NCBI RefSeq assembly: GCF_019578655.1
Contig: NC_063257.1
Span: 14,446,001 to 14,510,000 of the forward strand
Reading direction: 5' to 3'
DNA from: Ricinus communis
Taxonomy: Eukaryota; Streptophyta; Magnoliopsida; Malpighiales; Euphorbiaceae
DNA: 64,000 nucleotides
The notes under the pieces are model-generated. The model saw only the letters and a program-made list of their open reading frames with translations, made no database searches and had not been told where the DNA came from. The position numbers and the translations under genes are program-made. This document shows positions 11,561-22,738 of the stretch, piece by piece (positions within the stretch are counted from its first letter, which is position 1; each line of letters opens with the position of its first letter).

Positions 11561-13559
11561 AGCACCCAATTCCAATAACTGTTTTAACTCTATAACAAGT
11601 GGCTGTAAGAAAACATCCAACCTATCTTTTAGGCTCCTTAGCCCTAGCACAATTCATTGCCTCCCAAATATCAGTCTTTTAACTCATAGACATTACATAT
11701 AGTCGTGCAACTATGTGCATAATATTACACGAAATTTCATAAAACCATGAAGCTTTGTGTCAATATTGTGCGATATTGCGTCAAATAATACTACATGGCT
11801 TTGGAGTAAAACTACACGATATTATGCAAACTCATGCACTTTTGCACAACACTTTGCTGCTTTAGGGTTCCAAAAGGCTATTTTCCGAGCTTTGTACCAG
11901 GGTTTTATGTCCCGAGAGTATTTTTTAGGGTTTTATGACTATCCAAGCTTCTGTAAGATTCAAAAAAGAAATCAATTCTCATCATTGGATTTAGAGACGT
12001 TCCTAGATATCTGATTTAAAAATTCTAGTGCTTACAAATATTTTAATAATTTTAGCATATAATCATAATGATGCTGTACAATTTTTATATTTAATTAATT
12101 GATATATTAGATAATAAGTTACTTTTCTAATTAAGGATAATTCTAATCCTGAAAATAGTATATCAATTTATATTTTTATTATTGAAGATGAAAAGATCCT
12201 AAAATATTATATTTGATGTTATTCTATCAATTATTTTATTTGTTAAATAAAATTATATGCACTTAATTTATTATTAGCTTGGTTATATATATATATGTGT
12301 GTATATTTATTTATTTTCAAATAAAAATAGACAGTTTTAATTATTTGAATTAAGCCTACACTAGGAGACTACTAATTGAAACTCTAAAATTGAATATACA
12401 TGTAAAAAATTTGAAATCTTTTATCAATTTAAGAATACTGACCAATTATAAATAAATAAATAAACAAATAATCAGATTACAATTGATATAAATCGAAAAA
12501 AATAGATTAAAAAGGATAATTAAAAGAATTGATTGAAGTTACTATATCATATGTCTACCTGCCTTTGGCTCTTTGCAGTCCATCATCCATTTTCTCTTAG
12601 GATTTTTTCATAAATAACATTTTTACTGTCACAAATTTTTCTTTAAGAAATACTGTAAATTAGAATACTGTATAAATTATAAGTCACGTGTGAGTAAGTC
12701 TAGTGACACTATATGCGCCAAAGAGAGAAGGGTTGGCCTGACACTCAGCAATAAAAAGTGATTGCAAGAGAGAGAGACGGAGACAAAGCCATGTATACAT
12801 GCGCACCCAATTTAGAACACATCCTCGTAAGGCTGTCTTGAATTCTCTTTCCCCTGTAAAGCAACAATTGTTCTTCTTTAATAGAGTCAAAGAGGTCAGC
12901 AATTTTTTCTGACTTAAATTTATATATATATATTACTGTGTTATTATCATTTTTCAGGGCATATATTGTTTGCTAGTGAGTTTATCAAAATCCATGAATC
13001 AATTAACTAATTAGTTGGTTCATGAGCATCTGGAATAAAAATATTTCTTTAATTGATATTAGTATGCTTTATTATTTTTATATGAATAGAATAATTATTT
13101 TAAAAAATTTATAAAAATAATTACAATAATGATAAGTTAGAATATTTTTATATGAAAATATATCAAAAATGATATATAATATAATAAAACATAGAATATT
13201 TTTAAAAAAGATTATAAATTATAATTATCAATTTAGATATTGAGTTTATATTATATTGAATCTATTAAGAATATAATTTATTTACATATATATAATTTAT
13301 ATTTTAAGAAAATTTAAAAAAAATCTTGAAAATAACTTTTTTTTTTATAAATATAGAGTAAAAGATATATGTTAGGTATAAATTAGTTATATATTTAATA
13401 TCTTTTAATCAAAATTTAAATTTTTTCAATATATTTAAATTTTAAATTTTATTTCAGTACCAATGATTTAATATCAATGTTTATTCAATACAATGCAATC
13501 TCATTTAACTTATTTTAATATAAATTATTTATATATAAAATGCTTATTACAATTATATC
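11561..13559. other. AT-rich intergenic stretch
   Basis: No family is recognised. The part at 11700-12015 is less AT-rich and carries an 85-codon open frame with no resemblance to known proteins. A short TA/TG microsatellite lies near 12283-12305 and a GA run near 12765-12790. Confidence 0.5.
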
Positions 13560-13890
13560 CTTAGAAAAACACAAGTAAATATTATAGTAAATGGTATATA
13601 TTTTACAAATATGTGTATATATTTCGTATATTTTTGATATATATTTCGTATATAACTAGTATATGACTTATTTTATATATATATGTTAATTATATTTTAA
13701 ATAATTTTTTATAATGAATATTAAGTATATATTTATAAATGTATAGTATATCTAAATATTTTGGTACAGAGTTAGTATATATTTCACATATTTTGATATC
13801 TAGTTAGTATATATTTAGTATATTAATAATATCTATTGGTATATATTTAATATATCTTTGGTATTATCTATTTATGCGTATTATTTTATT
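13560..13890. repeat. Degenerate AT-rich tandem-like repeat
   Basis: Variants of GTATATATTT(A/C)GTATAT recur about ten times at roughly 25-35 bp spacing. Examples are TTTCGTATATTTTTGATATA, TAGTATATATTTAGTATATT and GGTATATATTTAATATATC. The units are too diverged to give a fixed period. Confidence 0.5.
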
Positions 13891-15529
13891 TTTATAATTA
13901 TAGATTGTATAAGATTATTTTTTTTAAACTAGTCTCTGAAATATTTAATATATTTTTAATCTTTTTCTAGTTCTTTAATTTAAAATAAATAGGTGTCATT
14001 ATTTGTGTAATTATTTTAATTTAATGGCTTTATAACTTTTATATCTTTAAATTACGCCAATACATTTTATTATTTATTTGTTTGAAACATATAAACTTTT
14101 AAAATAAAAATCTTTAAATGAAAATATAAATACTAATGAAATTAATTGAAAACATACTCATAATTCGAGAATTACATTGAACCTTACATATAAACTAGTA
14201 CTTATTTTGAAAATCTTTAGAAAAAAAAGTACAAGGATTAGTTAGCTCTAATGTAATCCTATTAAAATCTAATTAATATTATCAATCTATGAATATTATA
14301 AGAAAATATATTAGAGAAAGTAAGAATTACACCAACTTTATAGAAAGAACCATACAATTATAGACCATCAAAACTATTAGTAAATTAATTTGGAAACTCA
14401 TTTTCATCTTCCTTCACTAAGTCAGCTGCCACCTTATCGTCACTATTTTCATATTTTTTTGCTCTTCCTTCGAATCCTCAGTTGCATTTGATCAAACATT
14501 TGGATATCATTCATCAATAATGCAAATCCAGAATCACAAGCTTTAACCAAATCAATTCCAACACAAACACAAGATATTACAAACTTCAAACCATAAAGTG
14601 TAAGATACATTCCTTAATATCATAATTAAATGACCATAACATAGTAGGTGACACTGTGAAATGGAAACAAACAAACGAGACACATGAAGAATTATAGTTG
14701 TCTTTCTCAAGTTATTAGGAGAAACATGAATTTGTTTTTTCTTGCAAATTTTTGAAACCAAAGAATCATTACAAATAATAATAATTAACCAAAAAATATT
14801 TAACTAAAATCCACCTTAAATATATTAATATTTTGAGATTATAACCACTAAAAAAAAAACCATCAACTATCAACCACCTGTGTTGCAGGCCGCAACACAA
14901 ACGCCATTTCAATCCATGAGTTTACAACTGCAAGAAGAGTAAATCATAAGTAAGAAAAATAATTGAAAAGAAGACAAGAGAAAGGAGTAAGAAATTAAAA
15001 GTTTGAGAAAAATAGAAAAGAATAGATATGGTTGAAAAAAATAAAAATAGACAAAAAAAATAAATATACAATATAAATTAATAAAATAAAAAGATATGGC
15101 GAAAAAAAATATCTTTAAAGAAGCACCGTAATCTTTAAAAGCATCTCTTAGAAAACCATGTCTTGCATCCTCTAAACTGTTGCTGTTGCTGCACTTACAT
15201 AATTTTTTTTTATTTTTTAATATAAAAAGTCTTTTACTGATTTAATGATTGGAATGATTTAATTAAGTCATATTTTTCTAAAATCTATTTTTTATTGGAA
15301 TATAAAAAAAGATCAAATCAATAAATCAATATTGATAGCTGAGTAATCTTTGATCAGTAATTATGAGGATAATATTTACTATGTTTTATGACATAATGCT
15401 CCTATGATCATTATGTCTACGGCCCAATAAATAGATCAAATGTGTTTTGTGCAAATATATCATCAAAATCTATTAAATTTTGTACTTTTAACTTAACTAT
15501 GTTAACCACATGTTTATTATAAATAAATT
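13891..15529. other. AT-rich intergenic stretch
   Basis: No coding family is recognised. The open frame at 14552-14761 (minus) looks like chance. Confidence 0.5.
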
Positions 15530-16694
15530 TCATTAAATTAAAAAAATTTATAATTATACGTTATACAATCGTTGTTATTATTTAATTATAAAATTAAATT
15601 TATAGTAAAATTTAATTTTTTTAATTTTTATATATAATATTTTAAAAATTACAGTAAATTAAATATTTTATTATTTTTAATATTTTAATATTTTTAAATT
15701 TTATTAATGAAATAATATAAAGTTATTTTAAAAATATTTACTAATTAATTTAATATTATATAAATTAGATTATTAATATAATTGATATTACTATTTCTTA
15801 GGATTAGAAACTATTTTATAATTAAAAACTAACTTATTAGTAAATATAATCTTAAAATATAACTAAAATATTATTTTATAAATTATAATTATTATAATTA
15901 GAAAATTAATTTATTAGTTAACATAATTTTAAAATATAATTATTATACTATTTTTATGATAGAATTAAATTATTATCTAATTAAAAATTTATTATTAATT
16001 AATATAATATTAAAATATAATTAATATATTATTTTTAGAATTAGAATTAGTATTATTTAAGAATGTGACTTATTAATTAATAAATCAATAAAAGTTATAA
16101 AATTACATATAGCTTGACTCCTATGTGTCAAAAATTAGTATACATGTCAAAATAAAAATTTTATGCGTCAGGATATAAGCATATATGTCAAAAGAGTTTT
16201 AAATTTCAGAAATTAGTATATACTAATAGTTTACACGTCACGTTCTGTGACCGTTATTATTATATAATTATAAAATTAAATTTATATATAAAATTGAATA
16301 GAATTTTTAATATTTAATATTTATTCATCATATTTTAAAAATAATAACAAATTAAATATTTTTTAAGTTTTATTAACTTGTTAGTATTTTAAAATTTTAT
16401 ATATAAATTAATATTATCAATTAATTGATATTACTATTTTTAGCATTAGGAATTATTATATAATTAAAAAATTAATGTATTAGTAAATATAGCATCTAAA
16501 ATATTATCTTTTAGAATTAGAAACATTATCTAATTAGAAAATTAATTTATTAGTTAATATAATATTAAAATATAATTAATATACTATATTTTATGATAAT
16601 CACTATCTAAGAAAACTAATTATTATCTAATTAAGAAATTAATTTATTATTAATATGTTATTTCTTAAGATTAGAATCAGTGTTTAATTAAAAA
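15530..16694. repeat. Degenerate AT-rich repeat region related to the Helitron candidate
   Basis: The series ATTATAAAATTAAATTTATA, TTTTAATATT, TTAATTTAATATTATATAAA, TTGATATTACTATTT, TAGGATTAGAAACTATT and AAAAACTAACTTATTAGTAA appears at 15580-15845. It recurs in diverged form at 16262-16490, and again at 17650-17885 inside the next feature. These look like three old copies of one AT-rich non-coding element. Confidence 0.5.
16079..16228 (-). repeat. Repeat unit 1 of a 150-bp family
   Basis: It contains AGTATACATGTCAAAA, ATATATGTCAAAAGAG and TTTTAAATTTCAGAAATTAG. Related units are at 18024-18165 and 18173-18333. Confidence 0.5.
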
Positions 16695-17222
16695 CTAGTC
16701 GCTTATTCGTGCGTTGCACGACTTTTCTTATTATTTCGACTATGAAATTAAGTTGATAGATATAATTTAATTAAAATTTAATATTTAATATTAATTTATA
16801 ATATTTTAAAGGCTTAATTACTAATTAAATCTTAAACTTTACACTTTTTAATAATTTTATCCAATTGTTTTAAAATTTTAAAATAAATACATATGCTTTT
16901 AATTTATTTTTAAATATTTTCGGTAATAATTTTTAAAATATTACAGTGAGAAAAATGACGTGGCAAGTCAATTATGTTTATTAACATAAAAATTAGTGAG
17001 TTAATAAAAAATTATTGCATTTAGATATAAAATATGTGAAATAATATATAAACATGAAATTTTTAATAGGCATATTCTTAAGTGGAGGATAAACTATTTT
17101 TATTAATTAATAATTATTATTCTTTTAATAAGTACAATAGACTTCCCTACATCATTTTTTTTACTGTGAAACTTCAGAAATTGTCATCGGAGAATATTTT
17201 TAAAAATGAATTAAAATAAAGG

Positions 17223-17600
17223 AGAGATGCATCGCTGCATACCTTCTAGCCAAGAAGGTATACTGGTTAAAGGGGGAAATAAGTCTTTTTTTTTAAAGGC
17301 TCTTTATCTAAAGCAGTGTGCCTCTGCGCTGTAGAAAGCTTATGCCGGAGATCCAGCAACCAGAAGACTCTCTTTTCAAGGATCTCTCACCCGTTCAGGA
17401 TACCCAACGATTATTCCATCTTTCCATAGAAGAATTATATATTAAAAAGTATTAGCCTCCTTCTTTTCGTTCTACCCGGACGATTCTTCTACTTATCTTT
17501 TCGCCCGTTGGGTTTGTGATACATTGATTCTACAGATTCGAATCTGGGTGCCCCTGCGCATAATATGGATAGGGATGCCGATTCATATGCGGCTAGAAAG
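17223..17600. other. GC-richer island inside the Helitron candidate, origin unknown
   Basis: Base composition changes abruptly from about 20% GC to near-balanced, and back again. The plus strand has a short open run beginning MPEIQQPEDSLFKDLSPVQ and stopping near 17453. Another open run near 17525-17600 includes NLGAPAHNMDRDADSYAARK. I do not recognise a protein. The texture resembles captured gene DNA or organelle DNA, but neither is shown. Confidence 0.45.
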
Positions 17601-18023
17601 GCCCATTTGATTTTAAAATTTTAAAACAATTGATAAAATTGTCAAAAAAATATAAAATTCATAATTTAATTCGTAATTAGGCCTATTTTAAAAAAATAAC
17701 AAACTAACTATTTTAAAATATTTTTTTAATTTTTAAGATTTTTAAATAATATGTGCAATAATATTAAAATTATTTTAAGAATATTTATTAATTAATTTTA
17801 ATATTATATAAATTAATTCTATTTTTAAAGTAAAAATTTATTGTATAATTAAAAAATTAATTTATAATTGAATTAAAAATATAAATTAATATATCATTTT
17901 CTAAAATTGGAAGTGTTATCTAATTAAAAAACTAATTTGTTTGTTAATATAATATTAAAATATAATTAATATGTTATTTTTTAGAATTAAAGTCAGTATT
18001 TAATTAAGAATGTAACTTACTAA

Positions 18024-18165
18024 TCAATAAAGAAACTATAAAATTTACACATAAGCTTGAATTTCATATATAGAAAATAAGTATACATGTCAAAATTTGT
18101 GTTAAAAATTAAGCACACGTGTCAAAAAAATCTTAAGTCTTAAAAATTAATATATCTATAGATGT
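18024..18165 (-). repeat. Repeat unit 2 of the 150-bp family
   Basis: It shares AAGTATACATGTCAAAAT, CACACGTGTCAAAAAAAT and CTTAAGTCTTAAAAATTAA with units 1 and 3. Confidence 0.5.
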
Positions 18166-18172
18166 AATTTAC

Positions 18173-18333
18173 TAATCAATAAATTAATAAAAAAACTATA
18201 AAATTAACATAGGTTTGAATCGCATATGTCAAACATAAATACATATGTTAAAACAAAATTTTTATATATTAAAAAAAGAGACAGATGTCACAAAAAATTT
18301 TAAGTTTCAGAAATAGATATATATATATATAAA
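18173..18333 (-). repeat. Repeat unit 3 of the 150-bp family
   Basis: It shares the GTCAAACATAAATACATATG and AGATGTCACAAAAAATTTT-type motifs, and ends TTTCAGAAATAG before a TA run. Confidence 0.5.
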
Positions 18334-21057
18334 TTTTTTTCCAACTCATGTTGAATATATCATCTTCAATATATTTAAATAAAAACATAAACAAGATTTT
18401 TAAAATAAATTTCTCAAAAATTCAAGAAATAAACTCTTAGATTAAGAATTCAAATATTATTTTTTTTTCTTTTTTCTTTTTTCCTCTTTCTTATCCTTTT
18501 CCTCTAAATTTTTGTCCATTTCTTATGTAGAAAATTTTCCAACTGAATAAGTTCTATTTTTCTACTTCTTGTTTTGGAAAAGTTCTGTAAAGGAAATATT
18601 GCATTTTTCCCAACCTCAGAATTCATAAATATTGTACATGATTTAACTTTGATTTGAATAACAATGTGGCTATAGAAATTCCAATTTTTTTTTTGTCTAG
18701 ATAAAGCCTAAACATTGTCTTCATCTTTCACGTGAATCGTAACCCTGAAGTGCAAAGGGAGGGGCAATTTCGTAGCAATTTCGAAAGAGAATGGCCCCAA
18801 ATGAGTAGGGACAAGTGTATTCATAGCCATAAAAATCAGCCATACATCACATGGAGATGCAGACTTGGAACTTTAAATAATATTTGACTTCAAAGGGCAA
18901 TCCAAAATAAAAAAGATAAGGATTTGATTGAAATGTACAGTAAATTGACCCATCACTTCTTAGATAACACTGGTATTTTTGCTCCTAACATTAATGGCAA
19001 TTCAAAACTTTTCTGGGATATTTTAGACAACATAAAATCTGGCAACCATTTTTCTGAGACATTAATGCTTCCGAACTTTTAAGAAAAGAGGAAATCACAT
19101 GTATTGTGTTTTGTACTTAAACTAATTTATTATTGTCATTGTAATATATAAATAAATAAAATTAAATTATTTGTCTTTCGTTATTAAAAAAGAATAATTT
19201 TTATATATCATTTATATTGTATTGTCAACTGTACGATAATATCATAGAAATATATTATAATTATTTATATTCATTATCAATGTATGTTATTAACTATATT
19301 GACAATTATAACATGAAAATAAATGATAGTTTTAGTCAATTACATACTTGAGTTTTGTGAATTTTGTGTGTAGTATATAAAATAATCATATCGTATTAAA
19401 CTCATTAGAGACTTTAACTTTTTCTATCTTTTTCATTATCTAATGATATTATTTTTTGATTTTATATAATTCAGTTGTTATATTTTTAATGGATATAATT
19501 TAAGCAAGCCCAACATATTAAAAATTATGACAATCGATTTTGAAGTTGGTTTTATTTTTAAATTGATACAGTATTATTTCTAATGTTCTTTTAGGTATTT
19601 ATATCTAATTTTATATGAGTTTACAATGTATATCTTTTTTGTGTGTTATAATAATGATTTAGATTATATGGCATATCAATGATACTATGCTTCTTTTTCT
19701 TTTTTTTTATCTCTTTTCTTTAATTTAGAAAGTTTAAATTTTAATCTTGGTCTTAATAAAATGATTCATTTTAATTGGAATGAAATAATCTTTTGATACT
19801 ACAAACTTGCACTTTTTATTTTGATACTATGAGTATCTTTTTTGGTACTAAAAAATGCATTTTCTTTCCTCTTCTTTAAGTTGTACAAAGATAAAACTTG
19901 TGCATAAAATATTTAGTAATTTACTATTCGCATAATAAGACATCACAGATTTATGTTTATACAATTGACTTGTAAGAAACACAGATCATACCACATGTAT
20001 ATAGTTCTTTTTCACAGTTTATTGCTGCTTTTCACATTGTGAACATATACCTTTTTAAGTACAAGCTATATCTCATGCAATACCTGGACTACAACGCATC
20101 AATTTCTTGCATAAATTCTTGCATTCATCACTCAAATTTGGCATCAATTTCTTTTTTTAAAGTTTTTTTTTTTTTTTACAATTTTGGTTAAGAAATTTTT
20201 ATTTGTATGCTTTTCAATTTATTTAAAATTTTGTTAGGAAAAATATACTAAAAGTATACATAAAAAAATACCAAAATGATATCATTTAACTTGCATCATT
20301 ATCAAATCACTTGATCAAACCAGCCAAGTGAGATAGAATTATCATTTTTTGTATCGTTATATTTAGAATTCATAGATTAAAGGATATTACATATTTTTTA
20401 ATAGCAGCTTGTGTTTTGACAATAATACAGATGTGCGTTTTACCAAAAATATACTCAAAATGCAATTAAAAATACATGAAGATAAAATTAAAATAAAACC
20501 AGAAAAGTCATTTAAATGCGCAAAAAAAAATAGTAGTTTTGTGTTTATAGTAGCTATTTAGATTTTTATGATAATAAAAACATGAATAGAGATGAAGAAT
20601 GAATTTGAGTACTATAATATAGTTTAAAAAATTAGCCGTATGAATAAAAAAAGTTAAATTTTAAATCATAAAAAAATTTAGCTGTTAAAAAAATTATGCA
20701 GCTCTTTTCCCATATATATAACTTGAAAAAGAATCCATAAGAAGCTATACAAGGACAAAATCCAAAGTGCCATCTTTAGGGACTTCTAGATGTGCAATTC
20801 TTTTTTTTGGTAAAGACATGTGCAATTTCAATTACAAGAATGAAATGGAAAGAACCTATTGTAACCAATAGTAGTAGTAATCACAATTTAGCTTCAATCG
20901 TTGAGCTATTTTATAAATCGAATTAAAATTATTTATTTTTTTCATTAATAAAACCTAAACCAAACCAAATTAGAATTATTGGTTTTTTATTTATAAAAAC
21001 TTGAACCAGACTGCCTTTAATAATTAAACCTTAAAAACAATTCAGTGTCGAGTAGCT
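18334..21057. other. AT-rich intergenic stretch
   Basis: Nothing is recognised. A patch at about 18715-18860 is less AT-rich but has no open frame of note. T-rich runs at 20150-20180 are low complexity. Confidence 0.5.
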
Positions 21058-21155
21058 GTTACGTAATGACCCGAAACCATATCACATTACGAGATATTGC
21101 CGCTTTGGCCCCCTACTAGCCTCATGGTTTTGTCACTTTAGCGGATTCGAGAACT

Positions 21156-21232
21156 TCCAAGGAGGTCACCAATCCTGGAATTTCTCTGAACCAAGTACGT
21201 TTAACTTTGGACTTTGGAGTTCCTATAACTCC
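21156..21232 (-). other. 5S-rRNA-like segment in the TRIM LTR
   Basis: CCAAGGAGGTCACCAATCCT, then CCAAGTACGTTTAACTTTGG and TTTGGAGTTCCTATAACTCC, follows the reverse complement of plant 5S rRNA (CCAGGAGGTCACCCATCCT ... CACGCTTAACTTCGGAGTTC). About 8 bp are inserted in the CTTAACTTCGGAG block and many positions have diverged. In Cassandra this segment supplies the pol III internal promoter. Here it is probably inactive. Confidence 0.8.
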
Positions 21233-21492
21233 ATAGCTAAACAACCAAATGGTGGCTCAAGTGATTAGTTTAAACTCTTTACATATATATTATCAACCAT
21301 TCTTGCTCCATTTACCTTAGAGTGCTGCCATTTTAGATGCCTGCCAGAAGCCGCTCCTTGTCCAGGCGTCCTATTCATGCCCTGGCATCTACTTCTCCCC
21401 CTCATCGGACCGCTTCTCTAGGCCAGGCTGTCGCATGGCCACCAGCTTCCGTCTAATTCGTTCTTGTACCACACATCTACTAGAGGGGTCTT

Positions 21493-21504
21493 GCTCTGAT
21501 ACCA
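21493..21504 (-). other. Primer-binding site of the TRIM (tRNA-Met)
   Basis: GCTCTGATACCA is the reverse complement of TGGTATCAGAGC. It sits three bases from the second LTR copy and fixes the element's orientation as minus. Confidence 0.8.
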
Positions 21505-21506
21505 TT

Positions 21507-21691
21507 TATAACGACCCAAAACTAGATCACATAAGATATTGTCCGCTTTGGCCCCCACTGGCGTCACAGTTTTGTCCCTTTGACAGGTTCAAGAATGGGA
21601 AGTTCTCGAACCCGCTAAAGGGACAAAACCGTGAGGCTAGTGGGGGCCAAAGCAGACAATATCTCATGTGATTTGGTTCCGAGTTGTTACA
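21507..21691. repeat. Fold-back (inverted duplicate) of the Cassandra LTR end
   Basis: The arm at 21507-21592 reads outward from ACGACCCAAAACTAGATCAC through GGCCCCCACTGGCGTCAC to TTTTGTCCCTTTGACAGG. The arm at 21606-21691 is its reverse complement with scattered changes: GCTAGTGGGGGCCAAAGC, and GTTGTTACA at the end. The pair could form a hairpin of about 85 bp with a loop near 13 bases. The 5S part that should follow is absent. Confidence 0.85.
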
Positions 21692-22210
21692 TATTATATT
21701 TTCTTTATCATTTTCTTTTAATTTTCATAAGTCACTAAAGCACAATAATAATAATAGTAATAAAAATAAAAATAAAAATAATAAATTGATTATTAAATAT
21801 AATTTATAACTATAAATAATAATATAAATAACTACAAATGTCCAACCATAATTTATTTGATTATTGCAAAATGATATTGCTCCTAGTCTATAAATCTAAA
21901 TGATAAAAGAACTCCAAAAAAAATGATGCATGGAAACCTCCAGAAATTGTGAAGGCTAATATAGTTTTAGCAGTCTGAACACATTTTCTCAATCTATAGA
22001 TAACCAAAAGCTTGGCAAATGTAGCTAAAATTCTCTTTTGTATAAAAGTCTTCTAAATTGTACCCATTGCTTCCTCAGTCCCAAAACTTAAAACAGTCAA
22101 AGGGAATAACAAATAAACCCAATGAGAATAATAATATTCTCTTTGAACCATAAATAACTAACTTTTGACACAAAAAATGAGCCCATCCACCGGCTTTTGC
22201 TGCAATCCTA
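21692..22210. other. Spacer downstream of the synthetase remnant
   Basis: There is no coding family. It includes an AAAAATAAT-rich low-complexity tract at 21740-21790. Part of it may be the old 3' untranslated region of the minus-strand lysyl-tRNA synthetase remnant. Confidence 0.5.
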
Positions 22211-22738
22211 CTACTGAATCTTAAGCATAGGAAAAACAATCACATCTCGAATGCTAATAGAGTTTGTCAAAAGCATCACCAGCTTGTCAATGCCGAATTT
22301 CCAATCCAAAGCAAACTCTTCCCATTATATGTTTTTTCCCCATAAAACTATACAATAGGAAAGGCAAATCAAGCTTTAACTTTTTAAAAACATGAATATC
22401 TTTTTGGATATTAGACGTCGATTTCACTTTAACAATTGAAAAGATAAAATCCAATCTTAAATTATCTTCAAAGTGTAACTTGTGTATATTGCTAATAGAT
22501 TTACTATATAAGACATTTTTCCAAGGGTATAAACAAATAGTTTAAGAACCTTTTCCAACCTCTACCAGAAAGAGTTTCATTAGATAGAGTTGATTTTCGC
22601 TAGTGATAATCTTTAAGGAAAAATAAAAAAACACAGCATAAAGGTGATTACCATTCTTGAAGTAGGAGGCATCCCATATTCCAAAGCCGCTAAAAAGTCA
22701 TCGTCAAGTGTCACTTCATATGAATCATCCTCGTTCAT
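22211..22738 (-). pseudogene. Lysyl-tRNA synthetase (organellar type), last two exons, broken
   Basis: Two minus-strand blocks match the C-terminus of class II lysyl-tRNA synthetase of the plant plastid/mitochondrial type. The enzyme charges tRNA-Lys. Block 1 (22652-22735) reads NEDDSYEVTLDDDFLAALEY then GMPPTSRM and stops at a GT-AATC splice donor at 22651. Block 2 (22211-22297) reads FGIDKLVMLLTNSISIRDVI then VFPMLKIQ and a TAG stop. The roughly 350-bp gap between them is intron-like. Defects: the motif-3 arginine expected in GIDR is Lys, the Gly of the PPxSGM segment is Arg, and no clear 3' splice site precedes block 2. All upstream exons are missing, because the exon is cut at 22738/22739 by Athila-type element B. 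This is the only host gene remnant I can name here. Confidence 0.8.

Larger units (their letters stand above)
16695..18317 (-). mobile_element. Probable non-autonomous Helitron
   Basis: On the minus strand the 3' end reads TCGTGCAACGCACGA, a perfect 6-bp-stem hairpin (16707-16721), then 8 bases and CTAG followed by T. This is the hairpin + CTRR + T terminus of plant Helitrons. A matching 5' TC preceded by A is possible at 18317/18318, just inside a TA run, but the 5' boundary is a guess. There is no RepHel gene. The interior is mostly AT-rich but carries a GC-richer block at 17223-17600. Confidence 0.5.
21058..21691 (-). mobile_element. Cassandra-type TRIM, rearranged
   Basis: This is a short non-coding LTR element with no gag or pol. 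The first LTR copy (from about 21058) contains a 5S-rRNA-like segment in reverse orientation. A tRNA-Met primer site (reverse complement) lies at 21493-21504, and a second LTR copy starts at about 21507. 5S-containing LTRs define Cassandra elements (established knowledge). The second LTR is abnormal: it runs about 86 bp and then folds back into an inverted copy of itself. The open frame at 21435-21671 is not a gene. Confidence 0.8.

Noticed and set aside
11757..12014. 85-codon open frame as a gene
   Set aside because: No family resemblance, no codon or splice support, and it sits in decayed transposon surroundings.
17520..17560. A tRNA T-arm (AGATTCGAATCT) in the GC-rich island
   Set aside because: It is a short palindrome. 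No acceptor stem, D-arm or anticodon arm could be placed around it.
21491..21504. A tRNA gene at the GCTCTGATACCA sites (also 53038 and 57249)
   Set aside because: These are retroelement primer-binding sites only 12-13 bp long, without a cloverleaf.
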